Shown piece by piece: positions 35,687-45,407 of a stretch of 64,000 nt of DNA. How positions within the stretch are numbered: position 1 is the first letter of the stretch; each line of letters opens with the position of its first letter. Source of the DNA: Methylophilus sp. 13 (GTDB taxonomy: Bacteria; Pseudomonadota; Gammaproteobacteria; Burkholderiales; Methylophilaceae); the NCBI RefSeq assembly GCF_015354335.1, contig NZ_JADKYR010000002.1:62001-126000 (forward strand), in the 5' to 3' direction. The notes below the pieces were generated by a model, which saw nothing but the letters and a program-made list of their open reading frames with translations, did not search any database and was not told where the DNA came from. The translations under genes were made by a program, and so were the position numbers.

Positions 35687-35706
35687 ATTGGATATATACA
35701 ACCAAT
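35687..35706 (-). promoter_or_regulatory. Operator dyad 3 (putative activator site, imperfect)
   Basis: Arms ATTGGAT / AACCAAT (six of seven pair) over a six-base spacer ATATAC, centred at 35696.5, exactly 32 bases from dyad 2. Its last base is within the stop codon of tilS. Confidence 0.6.
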
Positions 35707-37157
35707 TACAGAAGAGAGGGAGACGGCGTCAGGCTGATTTCCAGACCGTAAGCATTGCGGCCAGGCTGCCAGGCGGCATCCACCGCCAGCCCTGCCAGTG
35801 AGACCAGCGTTTCAGAAGCACCTGGATGGGTGGTGGCCACTTGGACCAAAGGATAAAAAGCACGTTGCCATGGCGGAATGCCCAGCATTTGAAAAAGGAC
35901 TTTCAATTCACGCCGAGGACGCTTGGCGTCAGGCTGCAAACTCTCACCCCCTGCCCTAGGCATCAACTTGAGCGAAGTGCCTTCAGCAAGCACCAAAGGT
36001 TGCCCATACCGCCGGTTAAGGGTAATCGCTGCCGGGGAAACCCCCAGTCTGGCCAAAGCAATCCCGCGCGCTTTCACGACTTTAAACTGCACTTGCCAGT
36101 CACCCCATTGCTGCGAGGCTTGCCCTTGCCACACCAGTGGTGTTTGTGGCAATGCGCTTGGTTTGGTAACGCAATACAGGCGTTGCTGGTAATGGTGCAA
36201 ATAAGCTGACTGATGCGAGGCTTGCCCTTGTAACGGCAAATGCAGATAACGGTTAGGTTTGACCGATGAAAGCTGCTGCCAATATTCTTGCAATTGATCC
36301 TGATTGGGCATCCGTAACTGCAACTGTTGAAACCAATGACGGAGCAAGTTTTTGGCGCGGACATCGCCCAATGCATACAGCTTTGACATCGCAATCGATT
36401 GCCCCAGCCATTCGGCTTGTAAATCACATTGCGCCAAGTCCTGACTGGCCAGTATATCCAGCAAACTCTGCGCGTCTGCCATGTGCCCCGCCGTTCTCAA
36501 TAACGACTGATCCACTTGCGGATAACGTTCGCGCAACACTGGCATCACTGCATGACGCATAAAATTGCGGTCGTAAGCCGTATCTGCGTTGCTTTCGTCT
36601 TCTACCCATTGCAAGTGGTGTGCGGTGGCAAACTGTAAAAGTGTGGCTTTTGGCACACTTAACAGTGGCCGATACAAGCGGCGTGCGCCATCCCACGCGG
36701 CCATGGCACTCAAGCCCTTGACCCCAGCGCCTCTTACCAGTTGCAGCATCAACGTCTCTGACTGGTCTTGCAGATGATGAGCCGTCACAATCGCATCTGC
36801 ACCGATCTGCTGACGCTGTTGCTCCAGGGCATGATAGCGTGCTTCGCGGGCGGTGGCCTCCAGACCTTGTCCGCTTTGCAAATCTACGCGCACCTTGTCA
36901 GCAAAAAAAGGGACATTGTAGGTCTGGCAATGGTGTTCACATTGTTGCAACCACGCATCGGCATGGGGACTCAAGCCATGATGCACATGCATGGCTGACA
37001 GCCGAAATGGCAATTGCTGGCAGAGCTCTGCGAGCAGATGTAACAACACCACAGAATCTACGCCACCGCTCAGTGCGAGCAGCAGATGTGGTGTGTTGGC
37101 ATCCGGATTTGACAGCCCAGCCAGAAAACCAGATAACTGGCTTTTCAGGCTGGTCAT
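35706..37157 (-). CDS. tilS: tRNA(Ile)-lysidine synthase TilS
   Basis: 483 residues from ATG 37157; GTG 37178, inside the accA end, is an alternative. It modifies C34 of tRNA-Ile(CAU) to lysidine so that it reads AUA. N-terminal PP-loop ATPase motif SGGVDS at about residues 30-35, then AMHVHHGLSPHADAW and TAHHLQDQSETLMLQLVRGAG, a TilS substrate-binding domain and a C-terminal domain (PRRELKVLFQMLGIPPWQR). Lies 10 bases downstream of accA, as in many betaproteobacteria. Confidence 0.95.
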   Translation of the reverse strand: MTSLKSQLSGFLAGLSNPDANTPHLLLALSGGVDSVVLLHLLAELCQQLPFRLSAMHVHHGLSPHADAWLQQCEHHCQTYNVPFFADKVRVDLQSGQGLEATAREARYHALEQQRQQIGADAIVTAHHLQDQSETLMLQLVRGAGVKGLSAMAAWDGARRLYRPLLSVPKATLLQFATAHHLQWVEDESNADTAYDRNFMRHAVMPVLRERYPQVDQSLLRTAGHMADAQSLLDILASQDLAQCDLQAEWLGQSIAMSKLYALGDVRAKNLLRHWFQQLQLRMPNQDQLQEYWQQLSSVKPNRYLHLPLQGQASHQSAYLHHYQQRLYCVTKPSALPQTPLVWQGQASQQWGDWQVQFKVVKARGIALARLGVSPAAITLNRRYGQPLVLAEGTSLKLMPRAGGESLQPDAKRPRRELKVLFQMLGIPPWQRAFYPLVQVATTHPGASETLVSLAGLAVDAAWQPGRNAYGLEISLTPSPSLL

Positions 37158-37167
37158 AAGAGAAGCA

Positions 37168-38163
37168 TTATTTTTCACTGGCCGCTTTAAATTTACCGTA
37201 ACTCATCAGGCGCTGGTAACGTGTCTCCAGCAACTGCGGTATTTTTTTGGCCTGCAATGCTTTCAGCTGTTGGCCGATCGCTTGCGAGACCTTCTCCATC
37301 ACATCTTCATAATTACGATGTGCGCCACCCAGCGGCTCGTTGATAATGGTATCAATCAAGCCCAAAGACTTGAGCCTGTCTGCGGTAATGCCCAAGGTTT
37401 CGGCGGCTTCCGGGGCCTTGCTGGCGCTCTTCCACAAAATGGACGCACAGCCTTCAGGCGAAATCACCGAGTAAGTGGAATATTGCAGCATATTCAAATG
37501 ATCCACGACACCCAAGGCCAGCGCACCACCAGAACCGCCCTCACCGATCACCACGCCAATAATCGGCGTTTTCAGTTCGGCCATGACATACAAATTGCGT
37601 GCAATCGCTTCTGACTGGCCGCGCTCTTCAGCCCCAATGCCGGGATAGGCGCCTGGCGTATCAATAAAGGTGATAATCGGCATCTTGAACTTTTCGGCCA
37701 GACGGAACAGGCGCAGCGCCTTGCGGTAGCCTTCAGGACGCGGCATACCGAAATTGCGGTATTGGCGTTCTTTGATATCGCGGCCTTTTTGATGGCCCAT
37801 GACCATGACCGGAATGCCTTTAAAGCGCGCAATGCCGCCGACAATGGCCGGGTCATCTGCATAGGCACGGTCGCCATGCAACTCCTGGAAATCAGTAAAC
37901 AAGGCATTGATATAGTCTGCAGTATAGGGGCGCTGCGGATGGCGGGCCACCTGGGAAATCTGCCAGGCAGTCAAGGCCTGGAAGGTATCCTGCAATAACT
38001 TGGTATTCTTCTTTTGTAACAAATCCAGCTCTTTGGAAATATCCAGAGAGTCATGTTCGTCATGCGAAACTTGTAGCGCGTCAATCCGCTTTTCCAGTTC
38101 GGCAATCGGTTGTTCAAAATCAAGATAAGTCAGTTTACTAGGCGTTAAACGTTTTACACTCAT
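37168..38163 (-). CDS. accA: Acetyl-CoA carboxylase carboxyltransferase subunit alpha
   Basis: 331 residues, normal length. With AccD it transfers CO2 from carboxybiotin to acetyl-CoA, the committed step of fatty-acid synthesis. N-terminal coiled region ([17 protein letters not shown]), then the crotonase-fold core with [39 protein letters not shown] and [11 protein letters not shown]. Downstream of dnaE by 33 bases and upstream of tilS: probable dnaE-accA-tilS operon. Confidence 0.97.
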   Translation of the reverse strand: MSVKRLTPSKLTYLDFEQPIAELEKRIDALQVSHDEHDSLDISKELDLLQKKNTKLLQDTFQALTAWQISQVARHPQRPYTADYINALFTDFQELHGDRAYADDPAIVGGIARFKGIPVMVMGHQKGRDIKERQYRNFGMPRPEGYRKALRLFRLAEKFKMPIITFIDTPGAYPGIGAEERGQSEAIARNLYVMAELKTPIIGVVIGEGGSGGALALGVVDHLNMLQYSTYSVISPEGCASILWKSASKAPEAAETLGITADRLKSLGLIDTIINEPLGGAHRNYEDVMEKVSQAIGQQLKALQAKKIPQLLETRYQRLMSYGKFKAASEK

Positions 38164-38196
38164 TGGAATTCCAATATGAATTCTTTAGAAAAAAGT

Positions 38197-41100
38197 TCAG
38201 GCATTATAAAGGATTTTGACGTTTTCTTTAGACAACCAGCCCTGTAAATTGTGTAGCAGATCGTCATGCAGCACGACTTGCCAGTCATCGCCTAGCATCA
38301 AACTCACCTGCGCAGACTGATTATGGTAGTCGACTTTGATCGGACAACGCTTCTGTTCCTCACCGGCGTAGCGATAAGGCGTCAATACTGTCATGAGACG
38401 CTGCACATCCGAAGTGCCATTGCAGCTCAAGGTCAGCATTTGCGCAAAACGGTTACGCACGGCGGCCAGATCATAGAGTTTACGGGCGCTGACGCGGATG
38501 CCACCGGAGAACTCATCATTACTGATGCGCCCTTCTACCACCAGCAGCTGGTCTTCCTTGATCCACTGTGCGTGCTGATTCAACAGTTCGCTACCGACGA
38601 CCACATCCACGCGACCGACGGCATCATCCAGCGTCACAATCGCCATTTTCCCACGCTGCGTCATGCGGACACGTACACCCATGACCACCCCGGCCAGCAG
38701 TTTCGGCTGCTCTTGTGGCGCAAGCTCACCCAGATTGCCTTTGATAAAGGGGCCAAGCTGCGCTTTGTAGCTTAAATAAGGGTGACCACTCAAGTAAAAA
38801 CCCAGCGCCGTTTTTTCTTCTTGCAAGGCCTGCTCAGGGCTCCAGGCGGCAATATCCGGTAAAGCATGCTGCGTTTCGATCACCCCGCCAAACAGGCAAT
38901 CTTGCCCGGCGTGTGCCGCGCCCTGCTCTGCGACACTGATCGCCCTATCCAGGCCCGCCAGCAACGCAGCCCGGTTAGGTTCCAGCTTGTCAAAAGCGCC
39001 GGCGCGGATCAGGGATTCAATCACCCGACGGTTGACCTTGCGCAAATCCAGGCGCTGACAAAAATCGAATAAGTCTTTGAAAGGGCCTTGAGACTGACGG
39101 GACGCCATAATCAACTCAATCGCCGCCAGGCCGGTGCCTTTAATAGCGCCCAGGCCGTAAAGCACCTGCTGCGCATTGAGCGGCTTGAACTGATAGACAC
39201 TGGCATTGATGTCTGGCGGCAACACTTCGATATGATTGGCGCCGCAGTCATCAAAAAACGTATGCACGTTATCGGTATTGTTCATATCGGCAGACATGGT
39301 CGCCGCCAGAAAAGCCGCCGGGTAATGCGCTTTGAGGTAAGCGGTATGATAAGCCACCAAGGCATACGCTGCCGCATGCGACTTGTTAAAGCCGTACCCC
39401 GCGAACTTTTCCAGCAAGTCAAACAAATCGTTGGACTGCTGCAAGGTCAGGCCATTTTTGAGCGCACCTTCATTAAAGATTTCGCGCTGTTTGACCATCT
39501 CTTCCGGCTTTTTCTTACCCATGGCGCGGCGCAGCAAGTCTGCACCACCAAGACTATACCCGGCGACCACCTGGGCGATCTGCATCACCTGTTCCTGATA
39601 CACGGCAATACCGTAAGTTTCCTTGAGAATAGATTCGGTCGACGGGTGCGGGTATTCCACGCGCTGCGTGCCATGTTTACGGCGGCAGAAGTCTGGAATC
39701 AGATCCATTGGGCCAGGACGGTACAAGGCAACCAGCGCAATAATGTCTTCAAACAAGTCTGGCTTGGCTTGCTTAAGCATATCTTTCATACCGCGCGATT
39801 CCAGCTGGAACACCGCTGTCGTATTGGCTGTTTTCAGCAGATGGTAGCTACGCTTGTCATCGAGCGGAATCGTCTCAAAACTCAGTGGTGGCAACGTTTC
39901 TTGCGCGCGCTGCGCATTGGCGTTTTCAAGCGCCATATTGAGGATAGTCAGCGTGCGCAGGCCCAAAAAGTCGAACTTAACCAGACCGACCGCCTCCACA
40001 TCATCCTTATCATATTGACTGACCAGACTGTCGCCATTGGGCTGGCAATAGACGGGCGAGAAATCTGAAATCTTGCCAGGCGCAATCAACACCCCCCCGG
40101 CGTGCATACCGATGTTACGGACCAGGCCTTCCAGCCGCAATGCCAAAGACAGTAATTCTGCGACCTCTTCTTCTTTTTCGCGGCGCTCTTGCAGTTGCGG
40201 CTCTTTTTCCAGTGCGGATTCAAGCGTGATGCCCAGCTCCATTGGAATGAGCTTAGCGATGCCATCGACAAAGTTGAACGGCAAATCCAGCACGCGGCCC
40301 ACATCGCGGATCACCGCTTTGGCCGCCATGGTCCCGAAGGTGGCGATCTGAGACACCGAAGCCAAGCCATATTTGTGCTTGACGTAATCGATGACGCGAT
40401 CTCGCCCTTCCTGACAGAAGTCAATATCAAAGTCGGGCATGGAGACCCGCTCCGGGTTTAAGAAACGCTCGAACAGCAGGTTGTATTTGAGCGGGTCGAG
40501 GTCGGTAATCCCCAAACTGTAAGCGACCAAAGACCCCGCACCGGAGCCCCGGCCTGGTCCGACTGGCACGCCGTTGTTTTTTGCCCAGTTAATAAAATCG
40601 GCCACGATCAAAAAGTAGCCAGGAAACCCCATCTGAATGATGATGCCGCACTCAAACTGCAAGCGCGCTTCGTATTCAGCTCGTTTGGCTTCCCGCAGCT
40701 GTTCATCCGGGTACAAATAGGCCAGGCGGTGCTCCAAGCCTGCTTTAGACTGGTCCACCAGATATTGATCCAGACTCTCACCATTAGGCGTCGGAAAATC
40801 GGGCAGGTAATTTTTCCCCAAAGTCAGCGTCAGGTTGCAGCGCTTGGCAATCTCCACCGAGTTTTGCAAGGCGATGGGCATATCGGCGAACAAAGCCTGC
40901 ATTTCTGCCTGGGTTTTCACATACTGGGTGGCGACAAACCGCTTGGGTCTACGCGTATCGGCCAGCACATAGCCTTCCGCGATACAGGTGCGCGCTTCGT
41001 GCGCCATAAAGTCATCCTGCGTCTGGAACTGGATCGGATGCGTGGCCACCACAGGTAAATCAAGCTGCTGTGCAATGGCGATGGTTTGTCTGATCAATTG

Positions 41101-41676
41101 CTCTTGGGCATAGGCTTCGGTATTGCCGGGCACATGTACGCGCTGAACTTCCAGGTAGTAGCGGCCTTCAAATACCCCGGCCCAGTGTGCTGCCGCTTGC
41201 AAGGCTTGAGCCTGGTTGCCAGCCTGCAGTGCCTGTCCAATGTCACCGGCAGCAAAGCCCGACAGCAGCAATAGCCCTGCGTTTTTTTGCTGTAACCACT
41301 CGGGTTTGATTTCTGCCCGTTCACGGTACTGGTTCTCCAGATAGGCGCGACTGAGTAATTCACACAGATTGCGATAGCCCTGCTGCGTTTGTACCAGTAA
41401 CAGCAAGCGGTGAGGCTGGTCGCGCTGGAGCGGATTCTCGATCCAGACATCACAGCCCAGAATCGGTTTGAGCCCCTTGCCACGGGCAGCCTTGTAAAAC
41501 TTGATCGCCCCAAACAGGTTAGCCAGATCGGTCAGCGCAATCGCTGGCATGGCATCACTTTTTGCAGCCTTGACGTAATCATCAATGCGCACCGTGCCAT
41601 CCACAATGGAATACTCACTGTGGCAACGCAGGTGAATAAATGCAGGTTGGAGAGAGGGTGTTTCAGGCGCTTCCAT
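38197..41676 (-). CDS. dnaE: DNA polymerase III subunit alpha (DnaE)
   Basis: 1159 residues, the same size as the E. coli replicative polymerase. Starts at ATG 41676 or GTG 41679; neither has a strong Shine-Dalgarno. PHP domain at the N-terminus (HLRCHSEYSIVDGTVR). Catalytic core contains PVGPGRGSGAGSLVAY and MPDFDIDFCQEGRD (active-site Asp pair), the helix-hairpin region (DFCQRLDLRKVNRRVIESLI) and the OB fold near the C-terminus (GKMAIVTLDDAVGRVDVVV). No intein or insertion. Confidence 0.97.
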   Translation of the reverse strand: MEAPETPSLQPAFIHLRCHSEYSIVDGTVRIDDYVKAAKSDAMPAIALTDLANLFGAIKFYKAARGKGLKPILGCDVWIENPLQRDQPHRLLLLVQTQQGYRNLCELLSRAYLENQYRERAEIKPEWLQQKNAGLLLLSGFAAGDIGQALQAGNQAQALQAAAHWAGVFEGRYYLEVQRVHVPGNTEAYAQEQLIRQTIAIAQQLDLPVVATHPIQFQTQDDFMAHEARTCIAEGYVLADTRRPKRFVATQYVKTQAEMQALFADMPIALQNSVEIAKRCNLTLTLGKNYLPDFPTPNGESLDQYLVDQSKAGLEHRLAYLYPDEQLREAKRAEYEARLQFECGIIIQMGFPGYFLIVADFINWAKNNGVPVGPGRGSGAGSLVAYSLGITDLDPLKYNLLFERFLNPERVSMPDFDIDFCQEGRDRVIDYVKHKYGLASVSQIATFGTMAAKAVIRDVGRVLDLPFNFVDGIAKLIPMELGITLESALEKEPQLQERREKEEEVAELLSLALRLEGLVRNIGMHAGGVLIAPGKISDFSPVYCQPNGDSLVSQYDKDDVEAVGLVKFDFLGLRTLTILNMALENANAQRAQETLPPLSFETIPLDDKRSYHLLKTANTTAVFQLESRGMKDMLKQAKPDLFEDIIALVALYRPGPMDLIPDFCRRKHGTQRVEYPHPSTESILKETYGIAVYQEQVMQIAQVVAGYSLGGADLLRRAMGKKKPEEMVKQREIFNEGALKNGLTLQQSNDLFDLLEKFAGYGFNKSHAAAYALVAYHTAYLKAHYPAAFLAATMSADMNNTDNVHTFFDDCGANHIEVLPPDINASVYQFKPLNAQQVLYGLGAIKGTGLAAIELIMASRQSQGPFKDLFDFCQRLDLRKVNRRVIESLIRAGAFDKLEPNRAALLAGLDRAISVAEQGAAHAGQDCLFGGVIETQHALPDIAAWSPEQALQEEKTALGFYLSGHPYLSYKAQLGPFIKGNLGELAPQEQPKLLAGVVMGVRVRMTQRGKMAIVTLDDAVGRVDVVVGSELLNQHAQWIKEDQLLVVEGRISNDEFSGGIRVSARKLYDLAAVRNRFAQMLTLSCNGTSDVQRLMTVLTPYRYAGEEQKRCPIKVDYHNQSAQVSLMLGDDWQVVLHDDLLHNLQGWLSKENVKILYNA

Positions 41677-41860
41677 CACTTTATTTTAACCGCCAACCTG
41701 CTTTTTTGTACCCATGCCGACGACAAATAATGTCATTGACAGCCTCAAAAAAGCCATGCAAACCTCGTAAAAAATGGATTGTTGATAGTTGTAAAAAATT
41801 GAAACGAACCGGGATTATGTTCTATGATGGCAGGCGTTTTTGTCATAAGCGATAGATCAC

Positions 41861-42367
41861 ATGCCCAATGCCACTGCCCTGCTCGATGACCCGATACTGG
41901 TGGAGGACGAGCTGCCTGCCGTGGGGCAGCCCCTGCCGTATTTCCAGCTAGTTAACCGCGAGCTTGAGGACGTTGCGCTGGATGCCTTTGCAGGTCAGCG
42001 CAAGATACTGCATTTTTTCCCGGGCATTGATACGCCCACCAGTGCTAACAGCGTGCGTATTCTTGAGCGCATGGCGCTAGATCTGACTAACACCGCCATC
42101 CTGCATATTTCACCGGATTTACCATTCACCATGGCCCGCTTCTGCGCCATGGAAAGCCTGCCGCAATGCATGACTTTATCCACCTTGCGTGGCCGCGACA
42201 TGCTCAAGAATTATGGCGTGCTCATGATGACCAGCAAACTGGCAGGCCTACCTGCACGCGCCATCATCGTCGCGGACGAAAATGACCGCGTCCTCCACGT
42301 TGAATTGGTCAAGGACCTGGTCATGGAACCAGACTACGAAGCCGTGCTTGCGGTGCTGCCCGCCTGA
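41861..42367 (+). CDS. Tpx-like peroxiredoxin paralogue lacking the peroxidatic cysteine
   Basis: 168 residues. Thiol-peroxidase (Tpx) family fold: FQLVNRELEDVALDAFAG, then FFPGIDTPTSANSVR where Tpx has [10 protein letters not shown], then ISPDLPFTMARFCAME. Ser61 (codon AGT) therefore replaces the catalytic Cys; the resolving-type Cys95 is kept and Cys103 is extra. As a peroxidase it should be inactive. The frame is intact and the rest well conserved, so it is not an obvious pseudogene. It may be a sensor, chaperone or partner of the true Tpx encoded 88 bases downstream (inference). Confidence 0.85.
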   Translation: MPNATALLDDPILVEDELPAVGQPLPYFQLVNRELEDVALDAFAGQRKILHFFPGIDTPTSANSVRILERMALDLTNTAILHISPDLPFTMARFCAMESLPQCMTLSTLRGRDMLKNYGVLMMTSKLAGLPARAIIVADENDRVLHVELVKDLVMEPDYEAVLAVLPA

Positions 42368-42455
42368 TTCCCTTACTTTTTATGTGGTTGATTGCGTTGC
42401 GCTGACACGTTAAAGTGCTTGTTTAAGTTTTATTCATCACATTTTGGAGAACACT

Positions 42456-42959
42456 ATGTCTAGCGTTACGCTCAAAGGAAATCCGGTCGCGGTTGGCGGT
42501 AAATTTTTAACCAAAGGCGACAAGGCTCCTGATTTTCAATTGGCAGATGCCAAACGCAACCTGCTTGGTCTGGATGCGTTTTCAGGCAAGCGTAAAGTCT
42601 TGAACATTTTCCCTAGCATTGATACGCCCACCTGCGCCACCTCAGTGCGCACCTTCAACAAGGAAGCCAGTAGCGTCAGCAACACCGTCGTGCTGTGCGT
42701 GTCTGCAGACCTGCCTTTCGCACAAAGCCGTTTCTGCGGTGCAGAAGGTCTGGAGAATGTTGTAACCCTGTCTACCTTCCGCGATACAGCCAAATTTGGC
42801 AATGATTATGGCGTCCTGATCACCGATAGCAGCCTGGCAGGCCTGACTGCACGTGCAGTGGTGGTACTGGATGAGAACAATCAGGTATTGCATAGCGAAC
42901 TGGTTGGCGAAATTGCTGACGAACCAAACTATGCTGCTGCCTTGGCAGTCCTCAAATAA
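42456..42959 (+). CDS. tpx: Thiol peroxidase (Tpx)
   Basis: 167 residues from ATG 42456, with TTTTGGAGA upstream. Atypical 2-Cys peroxiredoxin of the periplasm or cytoplasm that reduces hydroperoxides. Peroxidatic Cys60 ([16 protein letters not shown]) and resolving Cys94 ([17 protein letters not shown]) are both present, and the PGDKAP-like entry motif is [10 protein letters not shown]. The preceding gene is a paralogue that has lost the peroxidatic Cys. A strong terminator follows. Confidence 0.96.
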   Translation: MSSVTLKGNPVAVGGKFLTKGDKAPDFQLADAKRNLLGLDAFSGKRKVLNIFPSIDTPTCATSVRTFNKEASSVSNTVVLCVSADLPFAQSRFCGAEGLENVVTLSTFRDTAKFGNDYGVLITDSSLAGLTARAVVVLDENNQVLHSELVGEIADEPNYAAALAVLK

Positions 42960-42978
42960 GTCAGCAGATTTGAGTAAT

Positions 42979-43007
42979 AAAAAAGCCAGCATTAAGCTGG
43001 CTTTTTT
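42979..43007. terminator. Bidirectional terminator tpx/fabF
   Basis: Perfect 12-bp stem AAAAAAGCCAGC with a five-base loop and T-runs on both strands, between convergent genes. Confidence 0.93.
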
Positions 43008-43048
43008 ATTACTGCTTTTATATTGCTAAAGACCCGTCTTAAATACTT

Positions 43049-44281
43049 TTAAACGCGCTTGAACAACAAGCTGCCGTTAGTCCCACCAAAACCAAAATTG
43101 TTTTTGAGGGCATATTCAATCTGCAAGTCACGTGCCGTGTTAGCACAGTAATCCAGATCGCAATCCGGATCAGGATTCAACAGATTGATGGTCGGTGGTG
43201 AAACCTGATGGTAAATCGATAACACCGTAAAGACCGACTCCAGACCGCCTGCGCCACCGAGCAAGTGACCAGTCATCGATTTGGTCGAATTGACTACCAG
43301 CTTGTAGGCATGATCGCCAAACGTTGCCTTGATGGCATTGGTTTCGTTGGTATCGCCCAGGGGCGTCGAGGTCCCGTGCGCATTCATGAACTGGACTTGG
43401 TCCGGGTTCACCCCTGCGTTTTTGAGCGCGTTGACCATGGAGCGGCGTGGACCGTCCATATTCGGTGCGGTCATGTGATAGGCATCGGCACTCAAGCCGT
43501 AACCTGCCACCTCGGCATAAATTTTGGCACCGCGTGCTTTGGCATGCTCATACTCTTCGAGTACCATCACCCCTGCACCTTCACCGATGACAAACCCATC
43601 ACGGTCTTTATCCCAGGGACGGCTGGCCGTCGCGGGATCGTCATTGCGTGTAGACAAGGCTCGCGCAGAGGCAAAGCCACCGACACTGAGCTCGGTAATG
43701 GCGGCTTCGGCCCCACCTGCCACCATGACATCGGCGTCACCATACTCAATCATACGTGCGGCTTCACCAATGCTATGGGTGCCTGTGGTACAGGCAGTCA
43801 CCACCGCAATATTCGGCCCTTTGAGACCCAACATGATGGACAAATTGCCCGAGATCATGTTGATGATGGTGCCAGGAATAAAGAATGGCGAGATCTTGCG
43901 TGGGCCACCTTCGTCATAACTGTCGTTGGTGGACTCAATCAAGCCCAAACCACCAATCCCGGAACCAATGGTCACGCCAATGCGTTCTGCATTTGCGTCG
44001 GTCACTTCAAGGCCGGAATCACGGAAAGCCTCCAAGCCAGCAGCCAGACCGTACTGGATAAAAGTATCCATGCGGCGCGCATCCTTGGCTGGAATAAAGT
44101 CCTCAGCGTTGAATCCTTTAACCTCACCTGCAATTTGCGAGGCAAATGGGGTAGGATCAAATTTAGTGATACGGGTAATGCCTGATTGACCAGCGACCAG
44201 ATTGTTCCAAGCGGTTTGGGTACCAATCCCTACTGGAGACACCACGCCCAAGCCAGTTACTACTACTCTGCGTTTCGTCAT
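43049..44281 (-). CDS. fabF: 3-oxoacyl-ACP synthase II (FabF)
   Basis: 410 residues. Elongating condensing enzyme of fatty-acid synthesis: [18 protein letters not shown] start, catalytic Cys in [15 protein letters not shown], His motifs [11 protein letters not shown] and [12 protein letters not shown], and C-terminal [14 protein letters not shown]. Last gene of the fab cluster, separated from acpP by a hairpin that may limit readthrough. Confidence 0.96.
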   Translation of the reverse strand: MTKRRVVVTGLGVVSPVGIGTQTAWNNLVAGQSGITRITKFDPTPFASQIAGEVKGFNAEDFIPAKDARRMDTFIQYGLAAGLEAFRDSGLEVTDANAERIGVTIGSGIGGLGLIESTNDSYDEGGPRKISPFFIPGTIINMISGNLSIMLGLKGPNIAVVTACTTGTHSIGEAARMIEYGDADVMVAGGAEAAITELSVGGFASARALSTRNDDPATASRPWDKDRDGFVIGEGAGVMVLEEYEHAKARGAKIYAEVAGYGLSADAYHMTAPNMDGPRRSMVNALKNAGVNPDQVQFMNAHGTSTPLGDTNETNAIKATFGDHAYKLVVNSTKSMTGHLLGGAGGLESVFTVLSIYHQVSPPTINLLNPDPDCDLDYCANTARDLQIEYALKNNFGFGGTNGSLLFKRV

Positions 44282-44288
44282 AATAGAA

Positions 44289-44314
44289 AATCAGCCCTCT
44301 TGCGAGGGCTGATT
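44289..44314 (-). terminator. Intercistronic hairpin acpP/fabF
   Basis: Perfect 11-bp stem AATCAGCCCTC with a TTGC loop, followed by a T-rich TTTTC on the minus strand. It contains the GAGGG that could act as fabF ribosome-binding site, so it might attenuate transcription or mask translation of fabF. Confidence 0.7.
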
Positions 44315-44333
44315 GAAGAATGAAGTCAATGAA

Positions 44334-44570
44334 TTACTTGAGGTTTGCGTTGACGTAGTCAATCGCTTGCTGCACTGTAGTGATTTTTTCAGCTTCTTCG
44401 TCAGGGATTTCGCAATCGAACTCTTCTTCCAAAGCCATTACTAATTCTACGGTGTCCAGAGAATCTGCACCCAGATCATCTACGAAAGATGATGTGTTTT
44501 TTACGTCAGCTTCGTTTGCACCTAATTGTTCACAAACGATTTTCTTTACGCGTTGTTCGATGTCGGACAT
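44334..44570 (-). CDS. acpP: Acyl carrier protein
   Basis: 78 residues, acidic. Phosphopantetheine attachment Ser in [21 protein letters not shown] (core GADSLD). The sequence [20 protein letters not shown] is typical of bacterial AcpP. Central carrier of acyl chains for the Fab enzymes encoded around it. Flanked by gaps of 86 and 52 bases, the latter with a hairpin, consistent with its higher expression. Confidence 0.97.
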   Translation of the reverse strand: MSDIEQRVKKIVCEQLGANEADVKNTSSFVDDLGADSLDTVELVMALEEEFDCEIPDEEAEKITTVQQAIDYVNANLK

Positions 44571-44656
44571 CTAAAATACCCCTTTGTTGATAAGTGTCGT
44601 GTACAGTAAACCAGTATTCTAGCAAAACTTGCCCAGAATACCAAAGAAACTAAATA

Positions 44657-45397
44657 TTAAGCGCAGTACATGCCGCCATTGACATGGATGGTTTCGCCCG
44701 TGATATAAGCGGCCGCTGGCGAAGCCAGGAAAGCCACTGTCGCCGCGATTTCATCCACAGCCCCCAAACGCCCAAGCGCAATACGCTCCAGCATTTTGGT
44801 CTTGATATCGTCAGGTAGTTCAGCGGTCATATCCGTGGCGATAAAGCCAGGCGCCACACAGTTCACAGTAATACCGCGACTGCCGACTTCTTGCGCCATA
44901 GACTTGGTAAAGCCAGTCATCCCAGCCTTGGCCGCTGCGTAGTTGGTCTGCCCGGCATTGCCCATATGACCCACCACGCTGGAAATGTTGATAATACGTC
45001 CCTGACGCGCTTTCATCATTGGACGCAATACCGCCTGACTCATGCGGAATACGGACTTCAGGTTGGTCGTCAAGACCGCATCCCAGTCTTCGTCTTTCAT
45101 GCGCATGAGCAAGGTATCTTTGGTGATGCCGGCATTATTCACCAGGATGCTGACATCCCCATACTGCTCGGCAATCTGCTTTAATACCGCCTCAATTTGT
45201 TCAGGCTGTGTCACATCCAGCGACATCCCGACGCCGTTGACCCCAGCTGCTTTCAAATGGGCGGTGATTGCTTCTGCGCCACTGGCAGAGGTCGCCGTAC
45301 CAATCACGGTGGCTCCCTGCTTGCCCAGGGCTTGTGCAATCGCTGCACCTATGCCGCGGCTGGCGCCCGTCACTAATGCGATTTGTTGGTCAGACAT
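44657..45397 (-). CDS. fabG: 3-oxoacyl-ACP reductase (FabG)
   Basis: 246 residues, SDR fold. NADPH-binding TGASRGIGAAIAQ, NNAGITKD, catalytic Ser in IINISSVVGHMGN and Y-x3-K in TNYAAAKAGMTGF. Reduces 3-oxoacyl-ACP in each elongation cycle. It starts 10 bases after fabD, so the two are co-transcribed. Confidence 0.96.
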   Translation of the reverse strand: MSDQQIALVTGASRGIGAAIAQALGKQGATVIGTATSASGAEAITAHLKAAGVNGVGMSLDVTQPEQIEAVLKQIAEQYGDVSILVNNAGITKDTLLMRMKDEDWDAVLTTNLKSVFRMSQAVLRPMMKARQGRIINISSVVGHMGNAGQTNYAAAKAGMTGFTKSMAQEVGSRGITVNCVAPGFIATDMTAELPDDIKTKMLERIALGRLGAVDEIAATVAFLASPAAAYITGETIHVNGGMYCA

Positions 45398-45407
45398 GGT
45401 CTCTCCC

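Noticed and set aside
35581-35719. CRISPR-like repeat array
   Set aside because: The repeated units are short inverted dyads with a 32-bp pitch, only three copies, and no unique spacers or cas genes; they are better explained as operators.
41861-42367. Pseudogene of tpx
   Set aside because: Frame intact, normal length, conserved scaffold and retained Cys95; only the peroxidatic residue is changed.
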